A stretch of 13,276 bases of DNA from NCBI GenBank assembly GCA_017547865.1, contig JAFYOA010000289.1, forward strand, positions 1-13,276. The letters run 5' to 3'. Made by a program: the position numbers and the translations under genes. This DNA is from Clostridia bacterium. Lineage in GTDB: Bacteria > Bacillota_A > Clostridia > Oscillospirales > Acutalibacteraceae. Below the pieces are notes generated by a model. The model worked only from the letters and a program-made list of their open reading frames with translations, made no database searches and was not told the origin of the DNA. This document shows positions 6,567 to 13,276 of this stretch, in pieces. Numbering within the stretch: position 1 is the first letter of the stretch; each line of letters opens with the position of its first letter.

Positions 6567-7322
6567 TTATCTTGTATATACCCGCACAATGCAGTTGGAT
6601 TTTCCTTTTTTGGAGAGGGAACCCACCCCGTCGTAAATAAACTTGCCGTAGCCGCGAACAGAAACCGTGTCGCCCTCTTTCAGCTGGTAGCTGTTGTTCT
6701 CGCTCACTTTGGCGTTTACCGCCACTTTTTTGCTGCGGAACAGCACGTTGGAATCCTCCCGGGAAAGACGGAACAGCTTGGCGATCACCGCATCAATGCG
6801 GGGGCTGGCGGCCTGCACCAGCTGTTCTTTCAGGGTAAAGAGCATTTCGGCCGGTACTTCGTCGGTCACCTCGCAGCGCACGGCGGTGTGGCGCACACTG
6901 TCAATATTGCGGGCAATGTAATCGGCCATAGTCTCGGTACAGAACATATAGGCCACGTTTTCTTTGATGCAGATATCTCCCACGCATTCCCGTTCCAGGC
7001 CAAGGTGCATCACCGCACCCAAAAAATCCCGGTGGGTCAGGGCATCGGCAAACTTCTGCTGCTTGGGTGCAATGCGCACACAGGCAATGGGAAAGGCGGC
7101 TTCTTCCATATCTGCCGTGCCAAAGGCCGCCATCTGCCGCTCGCAGCCTTCTGTTCCCCCAAAAAGCACAAAGGGGCAGTAGGAAAATTCATCGGCAGAA
7201 GAAAGCAGCAGGCTCTGTTCCGCTTCGTTGAGAAAACCGGTATAGGTGCAGCGGTTCTGAGAAAAAGCCATGCCGGCCAAATCGTGAAACCGCCGCAGCA
7301 GGAGATCGTCACTGTTTCCCAT
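6567..7322 (-). CDS. ylmH: YlmH-type S4-domain RNA-binding protein, 251 aa
   Basis: YlmH proteins bind rRNA or ribosome-peptidyl-tRNA complexes; in Bacillus subtilis YlmH has been linked to ribosome-associated quality control alongside RqcH/RqcP. The N-terminal half contains the family-typical LTHRDFLGAVMHLGLERECVGDI (split here: LTHRDFLGAV at 95-104 and LERECVGDI at 109-117). An S4 RNA-binding domain occupies about 172-230 (SPRIDAVIAKLFRLSRED, then GDTVSVRGYGKF at 217-228). In many Firmicutes ylmH lies in the division cluster with divIVA; here it instead follows a MATE gene. Its ATG lies inside the 3' end of that gene (14-base overlap) with AAAGGAG about 6 bases upstream, so translation is probably coupled. 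The terminator lies immediately after the stop. Confidence 0.9.
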   Translation of the reverse strand: MGNSDDLLLRRFHDLAGMAFSQNRCTYTGFLNEAEQSLLLSSADEFSYCPFVLFGGTEGCERQMAAFGTADMEEAAFPIACVRIAPKQQKFADALTHRDFLGAVMHLGLERECVGDICIKENVAYMFCTETMADYIARNIDSVRHTAVRCEVTDEVPAEMLFTLKEQLVQAASPRIDAVIAKLFRLSREDSNVLFRSKKVAVNAKVSENNSYQLKEGDTVSVRGYGKFIYDGVGSLSKKGKSNCIVRVYTR

Positions 7323-8673
7323 AGATTTCTCCTTTCTTCAGGCGGTGCATCCGCAGGTAGTAGCTAGTCACCAGCACCAGGTCGGCAGCAATCCAGGCGT
7401 TGCTTTCACCCCAAAACAGGCCTTCTTCCCCAATCAGCAGAGGCAGGAAGAGAATGGTGGCCAGGCGCGCAGCCAGCTCCGCAAAACCGGAGATCATGGG
7501 CATCACCGTATCGCCCAGGCCCTGCAGGGAAGAACGATACACATACAAAATATACAGCACCGGCAAAAACGCCGCCATAACGCAAAGATAATGGTAGGCG
7601 ATTTCAACGGTGGCGGCTGCGTCTGCCGGGTCGCCGGAGATAAAACTGCCCACAATGAGCCGACCAAAAACAAACATGCATACGCTGATCACCCCGGCGG
7701 TGAGCACGCCCATCAGCGCACCGGCATGGGTCCCTTTATGAATCCGTTCCAACTTGCCGGCACCCAGATTCTGCCCGGTATAGGTGGTCATGGCAAAGCC
7801 GTAGGAGTAAGCCGCGATCTCCAACAAACCGTACAGCTTGTTGGTGGCGGTAAAGCCCGCAATGTACAGCACACCAAAGCCGTTGATGACATACTGGATG
7901 ACCAGGCTGCCCAGAGCAATGATGAGATTCTGAAAAGCAAAGGGCGTGGCCAGTTTCAGCAGGCGCCCCACCAGATCGGTGTGCAGGCGCAGCTCGCCTT
8001 TTTCAAGCCGAAGAACGGAAATCCCCCGCACCGCACGCAGGCAGATCAGCACAGAAAGCGCCTGGCCGATCACCGTGGCCACCGCGGCACCGATGACGCC
8101 CCAGCGGAACACCATCACAAACAGCAGGTCTAAAACAATATTGGTGATGGAAGCCGCCACCATCGCCCGCAGGGGTGTTTTGCCGTCTCCCAATGCCCGC
8201 AAAACAGAGGCGAGAAAATTATACGCCAGCAGAACAGGAACAGCGGCAAACACCACCGCCAGGTAACTCACCGCCGTGGGGAGAATCTCCTCCGGGGTGC
8301 CCATTACACGCAGTACGGGCACCAAAGCCCCCAGTGCCACCGCGGTGATCACCACCGCACTGATCACCGCCAGCCACAGGGCTGTGGTGTAGGTGCGTCG
8401 CAGCTTTTTCATATCGCCGGAGCCGAAATCCTGGGCCAGCTGAATGCACAGGCCCTGGGTCATTCCCTGTACCACGCTCAGCACCATCCAGTGCAGGGCA
8501 TCGCCGCTGCCAAGAGCCGCCAAAGCCTCCAAACCCAGCACGTTGCCCACCACCATGGTATCCACCATAGTGTACAGTTGCTGGAACACATTGCCCAGCA
8601 TCAGGGGCAGGGCAAAAGAAAATATAAGTTTTACCGGCGAACCGGTGGTCATATTCTGTATTCTTTCTGCCAT
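7309..8673 (-). CDS. MATE family efflux transporter, NorM/DinF-like branch, 454 aa
   Basis: Multidrug or metabolite antiporter of the inner membrane. The protein starts MAERIQNMTTGSPVKLIFSF and shows about 12 hydrophobic segments; LMLGNVFQQLYTMVDTMVVG (24-43) is the conserved first-helix motif, and LRALGDGKTPLRAM, DLLFVMVFRWGVIGAAVAT and SLQGLGDTVMPMISG are usual MATE landmarks. The start at 8673 is chosen because GGAGGA (8682-8677) precedes it by about 4-5 bases and a promoter lies just upstream; longer in-frame extensions would cross that promoter and run into proC. It is clearly a different paralogue from the MATE protein at 3090-4454, though the length is the same. It is transcribed with ylmH. 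Substrate unknown. Confidence 0.92.
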   Translation of the reverse strand: MAERIQNMTTGSPVKLIFSFALPLMLGNVFQQLYTMVDTMVVGNVLGLEALAALGSGDALHWMVLSVVQGMTQGLCIQLAQDFGSGDMKKLRRTYTTALWLAVISAVVITAVALGALVPVLRVMGTPEEILPTAVSYLAVVFAAVPVLLAYNFLASVLRALGDGKTPLRAMVAASITNIVLDLLFVMVFRWGVIGAAVATVIGQALSVLICLRAVRGISVLRLEKGELRLHTDLVGRLLKLATPFAFQNLIIALGSLVIQYVINGFGVLYIAGFTATNKLYGLLEIAAYSYGFAMTTYTGQNLGAGKLERIHKGTHAGALMGVLTAGVISVCMFVFGRLIVGSFISGDPADAAATVEIAYHYLCVMAAFLPVLYILYVYRSSLQGLGDTVMPMISGFAELAARLATILFLPLLIGEEGLFWGESNAWIAADLVLVTSYYLRMHRLKKGEIYGKQ

Positions 8674-8720
8674 AGTTCCTCCTGTATAGTACAAAAGCAG
8701 TCGTAAACACGTACTTTTTA

Positions 8721-8748
8721 ATTGTATCAAATTGTAAGGGAAAGTCAA
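8721..8748 (-). promoter_or_regulatory. Promoter of the MATE-ylmH operon
   Basis: On the minus strand TTGACT (8748-8743), a 16-base spacer and TACAAT (8726-8721) preceded by TGA (extended -10). The leader to the ATG at 8673 is about 40 bases. It is divergent from the proC promoter, with the -35 boxes about 25 bases apart. Confidence 0.75.
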
Positions 8749-8772
8749 TAGTCCGCTTTTTCCTGGTTGGGT

Positions 8773-8801
8773 TTGCATTTCCCTCTGCAATGTGTTACTA
8801 T
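8773..8801 (+). promoter_or_regulatory. proC operon promoter
   Basis: TTGCAT (8773-8778), a 17-base spacer and TACTAT (8796-8801), about 30 bases before the proC ATG. It is the only promoter I can place for the proC-GNAT-kinase chain. Confidence 0.62.
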
Positions 8802-8830
8802 GAGAAAAAAGCAATTCGGAGGATTTGTAT

Positions 8831-9643
8831 ATGGCTAAAATCGCATTTATCGGCTGCGGCAACATGGGCCAGGCCATGGCACTGGCGGCTTTAAAAACCA
8901 CCCCGGCAGAGGATATTCTGCTTACCAACCGTACCCTGCAGAAAGCGGTGGATTTTGCAGCACCCTATGGCATGACCGTGTGCAAAACCAACGTGGAAGC
9001 CGTCGAAAAAGCAGAGATCATTCTGCTGTGCGTAAAACCCCAAATGATGGCCGGCGTAATGGCCGAGGTAAAAGATGCCCTGGCAGCCTGCATTGCCCGG
9101 GGCGAACCCAAAACCATGATCACCGTGGCCGCCATGCTCTCCATCGATTGGTACTATGAACAGCTGGGACTTGTGCCGGCACAGATGCCCTTTGTGCGGG
9201 CCATGCCCAACACCCCGGTGGCCATCGGCAAAGGTGTTATTTTGTGCGCCACAAAAGATGAAGCTTCTGCCGCAGCGGCAGAATTCATGATGCAGATTTT
9301 TGCTTCTGCCGGCGAATTTGAAGCTGTTCCCGAGAATCTCATCAACGCCGCGGGTACCCTTGGCGGCTGCACCCCGGCCTGGACCTATATGTTTATTGAA
9401 GCCTTGGCCGACGGCGGCGTGTTCTCCGGCGTGCCCCGCAAGCAGGCCATTCGCCTGGCGGCGGCAGCGGTACAGGGCGCAGCAGCCCTGGTGCTGGAAA
9501 CCGGCAAGCACCCGGAACAGCTGAAGGACGAGGTCTGTTCCCCTGCCGGTACCACCATTGAGGGCGTAAAAGCCCTGGAAGAAAACGGCTTCCGCAATGC
9601 AGCTTTCAGTGCTGTTCTGCGCGCCGTGGAGAAAGGCAAATGA
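8831..9643 (+). CDS. proC: Pyrroline-5-carboxylate reductase, 270 aa
   Basis: Reduces 1-pyrroline-5-carboxylate to L-proline with NAD(P)H, the last step of proline synthesis, in the cytoplasm. The N-terminal Rossmann fold has IGCGNMG (7-13), followed by CVKPQ (67-71) and VRAMPNTP (122-129). The C-terminal dimerisation/catalytic domain has TPAWTYMFIEALADGGV (181-197) and the ProC signature CSPAGTTIEG (236-245). The usual GSGPAY block reads GGCTPAW here. Length matches the family (about 265-280). The ATG at 8831 is preferred over the TTG at 8825 because GGAGGA (8818-8823) sits 7 bases before the ATG but only one base before the TTG. The stop overlaps the start of the next gene (ATGA). Confidence 0.96.
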   Translation: MAKIAFIGCGNMGQAMALAALKTTPAEDILLTNRTLQKAVDFAAPYGMTVCKTNVEAVEKAEIILLCVKPQMMAGVMAEVKDALAACIARGEPKTMITVAAMLSIDWYYEQLGLVPAQMPFVRAMPNTPVAIGKGVILCATKDEASAAAAEFMMQIFASAGEFEAVPENLINAAGTLGGCTPAWTYMFIEALADGGVFSGVPRKQAIRLAAAAVQGAAALVLETGKHPEQLKDEVCSPAGTTIEGVKALEENGFRNAAFSAVLRAVEKGK

Positions 9644-10179
9644 GCGAAATTACCTGCCGCCCCTGCGGCCCAAAAGATTTGAATGCCATGATGGCCCTGC
9701 AGGAGAAAGTCTGCGCGGCTTTGGAAAATAAGGAACTGTACGTTGCCAGCGATGCCGAGCGCAACGGCTATATTCTGGAAAAACAAGGGGTCATCGGCGC
9801 GTTCTGCGGTGAACGGCTGGTGGGCTACTGCAGCTTTATTTACCCCGGCACCAAAGAAAGCGACTACGCCCGCCACCTGGGTTGGGACGAAACCCTGCAG
9901 CCCCGCTGCGGCGCCGTGGATTCTGCCGTGGTGGATCCGGAGTTTCGCGGGCAGGGCCTGCAGAAGCGCATGGCTCGCCTTGCGGTGGAAGAAATGCGAA
10001 AAAAATCCCCCGATGGCATCCTGCTCACCACCATTTCGCCCTACAACCCCGCCAGCCTGCGCAGCATGCAGGCTGTAGGCTTTGCCATACTGCACCAAAA
10101 GAAGATGTACGGCGGCAAAGACCGCTGCATCCTCGCCATGGCACTGAATGGCAAACCGCTGCCGGAGGTTCGGGTATGA
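9640..10179 (+). CDS. GNAT family N-acetyltransferase, 179 aa
   Basis: Acetyl-CoA-dependent acetyltransferase fold of unknown substrate. The acetyl-CoA-binding motif A is VDSAVVDPEFRGQGLQKRM (93-111), with the Q/R-x-x-G-x-G/A-type loop RGQGLQ (103-108). Motif B is TTISPYNPASLRSMQAVGF (130-148). No extra domain or signal peptide is present. Its ATG overlaps the proC stop codon as ATGA, with GGAGAAAGG a few bases upstream, so it is translationally coupled to proC. Its own stop overlaps the start of the next gene in the same way. Small-molecule, amino acid or protein N-terminus acetylation are all possible; context does not decide. Confidence 0.88.
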   Translation: MSEITCRPCGPKDLNAMMALQEKVCAALENKELYVASDAERNGYILEKQGVIGAFCGERLVGYCSFIYPGTKESDYARHLGWDETLQPRCGAVDSAVVDPEFRGQGLQKRMARLAVEEMRKKSPDGILLTTISPYNPASLRSMQAVGFAILHQKKMYGGKDRCILAMALNGKPLPEVRV

Positions 10180-10712
10180 TCCTGCTCATCCACGGTGCCT
10201 CTCACACCGGCAAAACCAAGCTTGCCCAACGGGTCCTGGAAGAAAAAGGCTGGCCCTATCTCTCCATCGACCACTTGAAAATGGGGCTGATCCGCAGCGG
10301 GAACACCGATTTAACCCCCATGGACGATGACAAACTCACCGCGTACCTGTGGCCCATTGTGCGGGAAATGGTAAAGACCGCCATTGAAAACCGCCAGAAC
10401 CTGGTGGTGGAGGGCGGCTATATTCCGTTTGACTGGAAGAAGGATTTTACACAGGATTACCTGCAGGAGATCCGCAGCATTTGCATTGTATTTTCACCGG
10501 CATACATCGAAACACACTTTGAGGATATTCTCGCCCATGGCTGCGATATTGAACAGCGCCTGGACGACAGTGACCTGACGAAGGAGTGGCTGCTGGAAGA
10601 CAACCGCCGCTGCCTGCTGGAATGCCAAAAACACGGCTGCCCGTACATTCTGATCGAAGACGAATATAATATTCCTCTGTCTTCCCTTGGTATTTCAGCA
10701 AAGGGAAGCTGA
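10176..10712 (+). CDS. Small P-loop kinase-like NTPase, 178 aa
   Basis: Predicted nucleotide-binding protein of the P-loop kinase class. The Walker A motif GASHTGKT occupies residues 7-14 right at the N-terminus; SIDHLKMGLIR (30-40) contains the Asp expected to contact substrate after strand 2; NLVVEGGYIP (75-84) and SICIVFSP (101-108) look like the buried core strands 3 and 4. Size and layout resemble small-molecule kinases such as those annotated as AAA-family ATPase, shikimate/gluconate kinase-like or zeta-toxin-like, but no specific family is recognised. The ATG overlaps the GNAT stop (ATGA) and is preceded by GGAGGTT. The longer in-frame extension upstream lies inside the GNAT gene and is rejected. 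No antitoxin-like gene lies beside it, which argues against a zeta-type toxin. Confidence 0.8.
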   Translation: MILLIHGASHTGKTKLAQRVLEEKGWPYLSIDHLKMGLIRSGNTDLTPMDDDKLTAYLWPIVREMVKTAIENRQNLVVEGGYIPFDWKKDFTQDYLQEIRSICIVFSPAYIETHFEDILAHGCDIEQRLDDSDLTKEWLLEDNRRCLLECQKHGCPYILIEDEYNIPLSSLGISAKGS

Positions 10713-10719
10713 TGAAACA

Positions 10720-10803
10720 ATGAAAGACACACCGCCGGAAAGCCTGCACACCCTGCCGGCCGAAGCTTTATCCTACAGCCAAAACTTTTCGGCCAACAAC
10801 TGA
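10720..10803 (+). CDS. Possible 27-residue small ORF between the kinase-like and beta-propeller genes
   Basis: ATG at 10720 opens 27 codons, starting MKDTPPESLHTLPAEAL and ending in ANN, stopping 18 bases before the ATG of the next gene. The peptide is hydrophilic, with no membrane segment or recognisable motif. The nearest purine-rich tract (AAAGGGAAG) is about 10 bases upstream. A four-codon ATG-AAA-CAA-TGA also overlaps the kinase stop. It may be a leader peptide, a degraded 3' extension or chance; evidence is weak. Confidence 0.2.
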   Translation: MKDTPPESLHTLPAEALSYSQNFSANN

Positions 10804-10821
10804 GTTGAAAGGATGAATCAA

Positions 10822-11763
10822 ATGGAGATCAATTACAATGCTTCCACAAAGATGTTATCCGGATTCCCTGTGATCCGTCATCTCGGTGCCACCGGCACTT
10901 GCGGAGAATCCTCCCCTTTCATCTGGCACGGCCGGGCCATGCGCCTGGAATTGATGGATGAATCCAAAGGAACTGATCCTTACGCCCCCACGCGTGCCCT
11001 TATCCGCGACCGTGAAACCGGAGAAGTACTTTCTTCCTTTGGGGAAGGCTGCTACTATTACTCCCTGTACCAGGAAAACGGCACAGTGTATGTATTGGGC
11101 ACGGTGAGCCGCCTGCCACAGCTGTGCGGCGATACCATCCGCCTGTTTGAATCCACCGATTTAAAAACATGGAAAAGCCGTGACCTGCTGTGCAATCCCG
11201 GTTGGCAGTATTTTAACACCAGCCTTACCAAAGGGCCGGACGGATATGTGCTTTTGATGGAAGCCAACCGCCCGATCGAATTGGTGGGCGTGTCGTTTAC
11301 ACTGTTTTTTGCCACCTCTCCCGATTTGGTCCACTGGACACACATGAGCCCGGAGAAGGCTTTTTCCAAAGAACGGTACAACGGCGGGCCGTGGATGCGC
11401 TACAGCCGAGGCTGGTACTATGTGATCTCCGTTACGGAGCTGCCGTGCCAGCGGTATACCAACTATATTTTCCGCACAAAGGATTTTGACACCTGGGAAG
11501 TAGGTTTCTACAACCCTCTGCTCTCTCCCACAGAAGAAGACCGCAAGATTTCCCCCAAGGCGTTCGGTTTTACACAGGAACAACTGGAAGAGATCAAAAC
11601 CGGCTTTTTGGCCAGCAGTTCGGATATGGACCTGTGCGATTGGCCCGAGGAGAACAAGGTGCTGATCTCCTACAACCTCGGCAACCAGCTGGGTTTTTAT
11701 TATATGGCCGAAGCCGAAGTGGACGGCTCGCTGGATGATTTTCTGGAGGCCAACTTCCGTTGA
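10822..11763 (+). CDS. Beta-propeller glycoside hydrolase-like protein (GH43/GH32-type fold), 313 aa
   Basis: Probable five-bladed beta-propeller related to GH43/GH32/GH117-like enzymes, acting in the cytoplasm since no signal peptide is present. The support is the repeated Asp-box-like turn S/T-x-D-x-x-x-W: STDLKTW (111-117), SPDLVHW (166-172) and TKDFDTW (219-225). The C-terminal SSSDMDLCDW (265-274) and VLISYNLGNQLGFYYMAEAE (280-299) are like blades of such propellers. I cannot confidently name the catalytic acids; D268, D270 and E205 are candidates by position only. The start at 10822 is preferred over 10813 because AAAGGA (10808-10813) overlaps the latter and is 8 bases from the former. 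No promoter is clear, so it may be read from the proC operon. Confidence 0.65.
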   Translation: MEINYNASTKMLSGFPVIRHLGATGTCGESSPFIWHGRAMRLELMDESKGTDPYAPTRALIRDRETGEVLSSFGEGCYYYSLYQENGTVYVLGTVSRLPQLCGDTIRLFESTDLKTWKSRDLLCNPGWQYFNTSLTKGPDGYVLLMEANRPIELVGVSFTLFFATSPDLVHWTHMSPEKAFSKERYNGGPWMRYSRGWYYVISVTELPCQRYTNYIFRTKDFDTWEVGFYNPLLSPTEEDRKISPKAFGFTQEQLEEIKTGFLASSSDMDLCDWPEENKVLISYNLGNQLGFYYMAEAEVDGSLDDFLEANFR

Positions 11764-11784
11764 TCTCACTTTTCTGCAATAGCA

Positions 11785-11814
11785 CAAAAAAGTTTTAAAG
11801 CAATAAACTTTTTG
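11785..11814. terminator. AT-rich stem-loop after the beta-propeller gene, possible weak terminator
   Basis: AAAAAGTTT (11787-11795) and AAACTTTTT (11805-11813) pair perfectly across a 9-base loop, with an extra C-G (11785/11814) after a bulged A. Almost all pairs are A-T, so stability is low. It lies directly before the pepC -35 box and could end transcription from upstream on either strand, or be an operator; both roles are inference. Confidence 0.35.
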
Positions 11815-11815
11815 T

Positions 11816-11844
11816 TTGACTTTTTTCGCGTTTGGGCATACAAT
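11816..11844 (+). promoter_or_regulatory. pepC promoter
   Basis: TTGACT (11816-11821), a 17-base spacer and TACAAT (11839-11844). Transcription should start near 11851, so the leader opens with the GC-rich hairpin at 11858-11872. Confidence 0.82.
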
Positions 11845-11857
11845 AAATAAAAATTGC

Positions 11858-11872
11858 CGGGGTGCTGCCCCG
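11858..11872 (+). promoter_or_regulatory. Small GC hairpin at the 5' end of the pepC leader
   Basis: CGGGG (11858-11862), loop TGCTG, CCCCG (11868-11872). It lies a few bases after the predicted start and 9 bases before the TGGAGGA ribosome binding site. There is no U-tract, so it is not a terminator; a 5' stabiliser is the simplest reading. Confidence 0.4.
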
Positions 11873-11894
11873 TGCCATACTGGAGGACATACCC

Positions 11895-13229
11895 ATGCAG
11901 GCTTCTGTTACGTTTGAAGATCTTCGCACATTTGAAGAAAAATTTACCGCCGACCGCGCCAACCGCATCGCCATGGATGCTGTGGTGAACAACGGTGTGC
12001 TGAAATCCGCCAAGAACGCCGAAGCGTTCCGCACCACCACACACAACTACTCCATCACCATTCAGCAGGGTGATATCACCAACCAGAAGGCCAGCGGCCG
12101 CTGCTGGATGTTCGCCGCGCTGAACTGCATGCGCTTTGAAGTGATGAAGAAGCTGAACCTGAAAACCTTTGAGCTTTCTCAGTGCTACACCCTGTTCTAC
12201 GATAAGCTGGAAAAGGCCAATTACTTCCTGGAGAGCATTCTGGAGACCCTGGACGAGCCCACCGACGGCCGTCTCATCGCCCACCTGCTTTCCGCCCCGC
12301 TGAACGACGGCGGCCAGTGGGATATGCTGTGCAACATTGTAAATAAGTACGGCCTGGTGCCGAAGAGCGCCATGCCCGAAACGGTTTCTTCCTCTGCCAC
12401 CCGTGAAATGACCATGTACATGACGGAAAAGCTGCGCGAGTATGCCTGCGTGCTGCGCCGCATGTACAAAGAAGGCAAGGACGAAGCCGCCCTGCGGGAA
12501 GCCAAAGATGCCATGGTGGAGACCATGTACAACATTCTGTGCACCTGCCTGGGCACCCCGCCCACGACCTTCGACCTGGAAGTGCGTGACAAAGACAACA
12601 ACTTCATCCGCGAGACCGGCCTGACCCCCAAGACCTTCTACGATAAGTACATCGGCATGGACCTCAGCGAATATGTCAGCATCATCAATGCCCCCACCGA
12701 AGACAAACCCTTCTACCGCAGCTACACCGTAAAATTCCTGGGCAACGTGAAGGAAGGCAACATTGTTCGCTATGTGAACCTGCCCGTAGAAGAACTGAAA
12801 GCCGCCGCCATTGCCCAGATGAAGGACGGCCAGCCTGTGTGGTTCGGCTGCGATGTGGGCAAAAGCTCTGAACGCGACGCCGGCCTGATGGACCTGAACC
12901 TGTACCACGTGGGTGAGCTGTTCAACACCACTTTTGGCATGACCAAGGCAGAACGCCTGGACTACGGCCAAAGCCTGATGACCCACGCCATGGTGTTCCA
13001 GGGTGTGAACCTGGACGAAAACGGCAAGCCCAACCGCTGGCGCGTGGAAAACAGCTGGGGCAACGAGCCCGGCGCAGGCGGCTACTATGTAATGACCGAC
13101 GAATGGTTCGATGAATACACCTATCAGATCGTGGTAAACAAAAAATACCTCTCCGAAGATGTGCTGAACGCGTACAACAGTACCCCCATTGAACTGGAAC
13201 CCTGGGATCCCATGGGCTCTCTCGCTTAA
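11895..13229 (+). CDS. pepC: Aminopeptidase C / bleomycin hydrolase family cysteine peptidase (C1B), 444 aa
   Basis: Cytoplasmic papain-like aminopeptidase that releases N-terminal residues from peptides; homologues form hexameric barrels. The full catalytic set is visible: Q64 and C70 in NQKASGRCWMF (63-73), H364 in LMTHAMVFQG (361-370) and N386 in RWRVENSWG (381-389). The C-terminus ELEPWDPMGSLA matches the conserved tail that folds into the active site and confers exopeptidase action. Length is normal for the family (about 440-455). The start at 11895 follows TGGAGGA (11881-11887) by 7 bases; an upstream in-frame GTG at 11862 lies within the leader hairpin and has no ribosome binding site. 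It has its own promoter and is probably monocistronic, with the 3' end close to the window edge. No terminator can be confirmed in the last 47 bases. Confidence 0.96.
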   Translation: MQASVTFEDLRTFEEKFTADRANRIAMDAVVNNGVLKSAKNAEAFRTTTHNYSITIQQGDITNQKASGRCWMFAALNCMRFEVMKKLNLKTFELSQCYTLFYDKLEKANYFLESILETLDEPTDGRLIAHLLSAPLNDGGQWDMLCNIVNKYGLVPKSAMPETVSSSATREMTMYMTEKLREYACVLRRMYKEGKDEAALREAKDAMVETMYNILCTCLGTPPTTFDLEVRDKDNNFIRETGLTPKTFYDKYIGMDLSEYVSIINAPTEDKPFYRSYTVKFLGNVKEGNIVRYVNLPVEELKAAAIAQMKDGQPVWFGCDVGKSSERDAGLMDLNLYHVGELFNTTFGMTKAERLDYGQSLMTHAMVFQGVNLDENGKPNRWRVENSWGNEPGAGGYYVMTDEWFDEYTYQIVVNKKYLSEDVLNAYNSTPIELEPWDPMGSLA

Positions 13230-13276
13230 TTTTTTCAATCTGTCTGCAAATGCAAAAGGGTGTGTGAAATTTTTTC

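Noticed and set aside
8674..8928. N-terminal extension of the second MATE protein
   Set aside because: It would overlap proC and cross its own promoter; the ATG at 8673 has a good ribosome binding site and gives a standard MATE start.
10665..10670. TATAAT inside the end of the kinase-like gene as a promoter for the beta-propeller gene
   Set aside because: It encodes conserved-looking residues, and no acceptable -35 box lies 16-18 bases upstream.
10176..10712. Zeta-toxin or other toxin-antitoxin system
   Set aside because: Only a Walker A and general P-loop kinase layout are visible, there is no antitoxin-like partner, and the gene is embedded in a proC operon.
11766..13238. A 490-codon open frame on the minus strand opposite pepC
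   Set aside because: Antisense shadow; low-complexity His/Val/Gly/Ala translation, no ribosome binding site, and PepC on the plus strand has all its catalytic residues.
1..13276. CRISPR array, tRNA/rRNA genes, insertion sequence, prophage or defence island
   Set aside because: No regularly spaced repeats, transposase, integrase, phage structural gene or RNA gene was recognised on either strand.

Overview
The window looks like chromosomal core-type DNA from a GC-rich, low-complexity-of-context Firmicute, most likely a clostridial gut organism of the Oscillospiraceae type (Faecalibacterium/Gemmiger-like by overall feel; this genus-level guess is inference only). The evidence is a valine T-box leader in front of valS, near-consensus sigma-A promoters with 16-17 base spacers, strong AGGAGG ribosome binding sites, short intergenic gaps, and a YlmH-type S4 protein. 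I see no phage, insertion sequence, CRISPR array, tRNA or rRNA.

Layout. Bases 1-720 (minus) are the N-terminal part of valyl-tRNA synthetase, running off the left edge. Bases about 797-1077 (minus) are its T-box riboswitch, with specifier GUC, a complete antiterminator/terminator switch and a perfect TTGACA-17-TATAAT promoter. Divergent from it, a three-gene plus-strand operon (1200-5299) encodes a GH36-like alpha-galactosidase, a MepA-like MATE exporter and an endonuclease/exonuclease/phosphatase-fold hydrolase. An M42-type metallopeptidase (5430-6470) follows with its own promoter. A strong bidirectional terminator (6535-6562) separates it from a convergent minus-strand pair: a second MATE transporter (7309-8673) and ylmH (6567-7322), which overlap by 14 bases. 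Divergent from that pair, proC (8831-9643), a GNAT acetyltransferase (9640-10179) and a small P-loop kinase-like protein (10176-10712) are chained by ATGA start/stop overlaps. About 110 bases later comes a cytoplasmic beta-propeller protein related to GH43/GH32 enzymes (10822-11763). The window ends with a bleomycin-hydrolase-type cysteine aminopeptidase, pepC (11895-13229), with its own promoter.

How the genes may work together. The content is mostly housekeeping: charging of tRNA-Val under amino-acid control, intracellular peptide breakdown (M42 peptidase, PepC), the last step of proline synthesis (ProC), and cytoplasmic sugar hydrolysis (GH36-like and GH43-like proteins without signal peptides). 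The two MATE proteins and the small GNAT/kinase-like pair have unknown substrates. I did not find a convincing undescribed multi-gene system. The items most worth a second look are the displaced Shine-Dalgarno with an intervening hairpin upstream of valS, the odd glycosidase-MATE-phosphohydrolase operon, the unassigned GNAT/kinase pair attached to proC, and the orphan beta-propeller protein.
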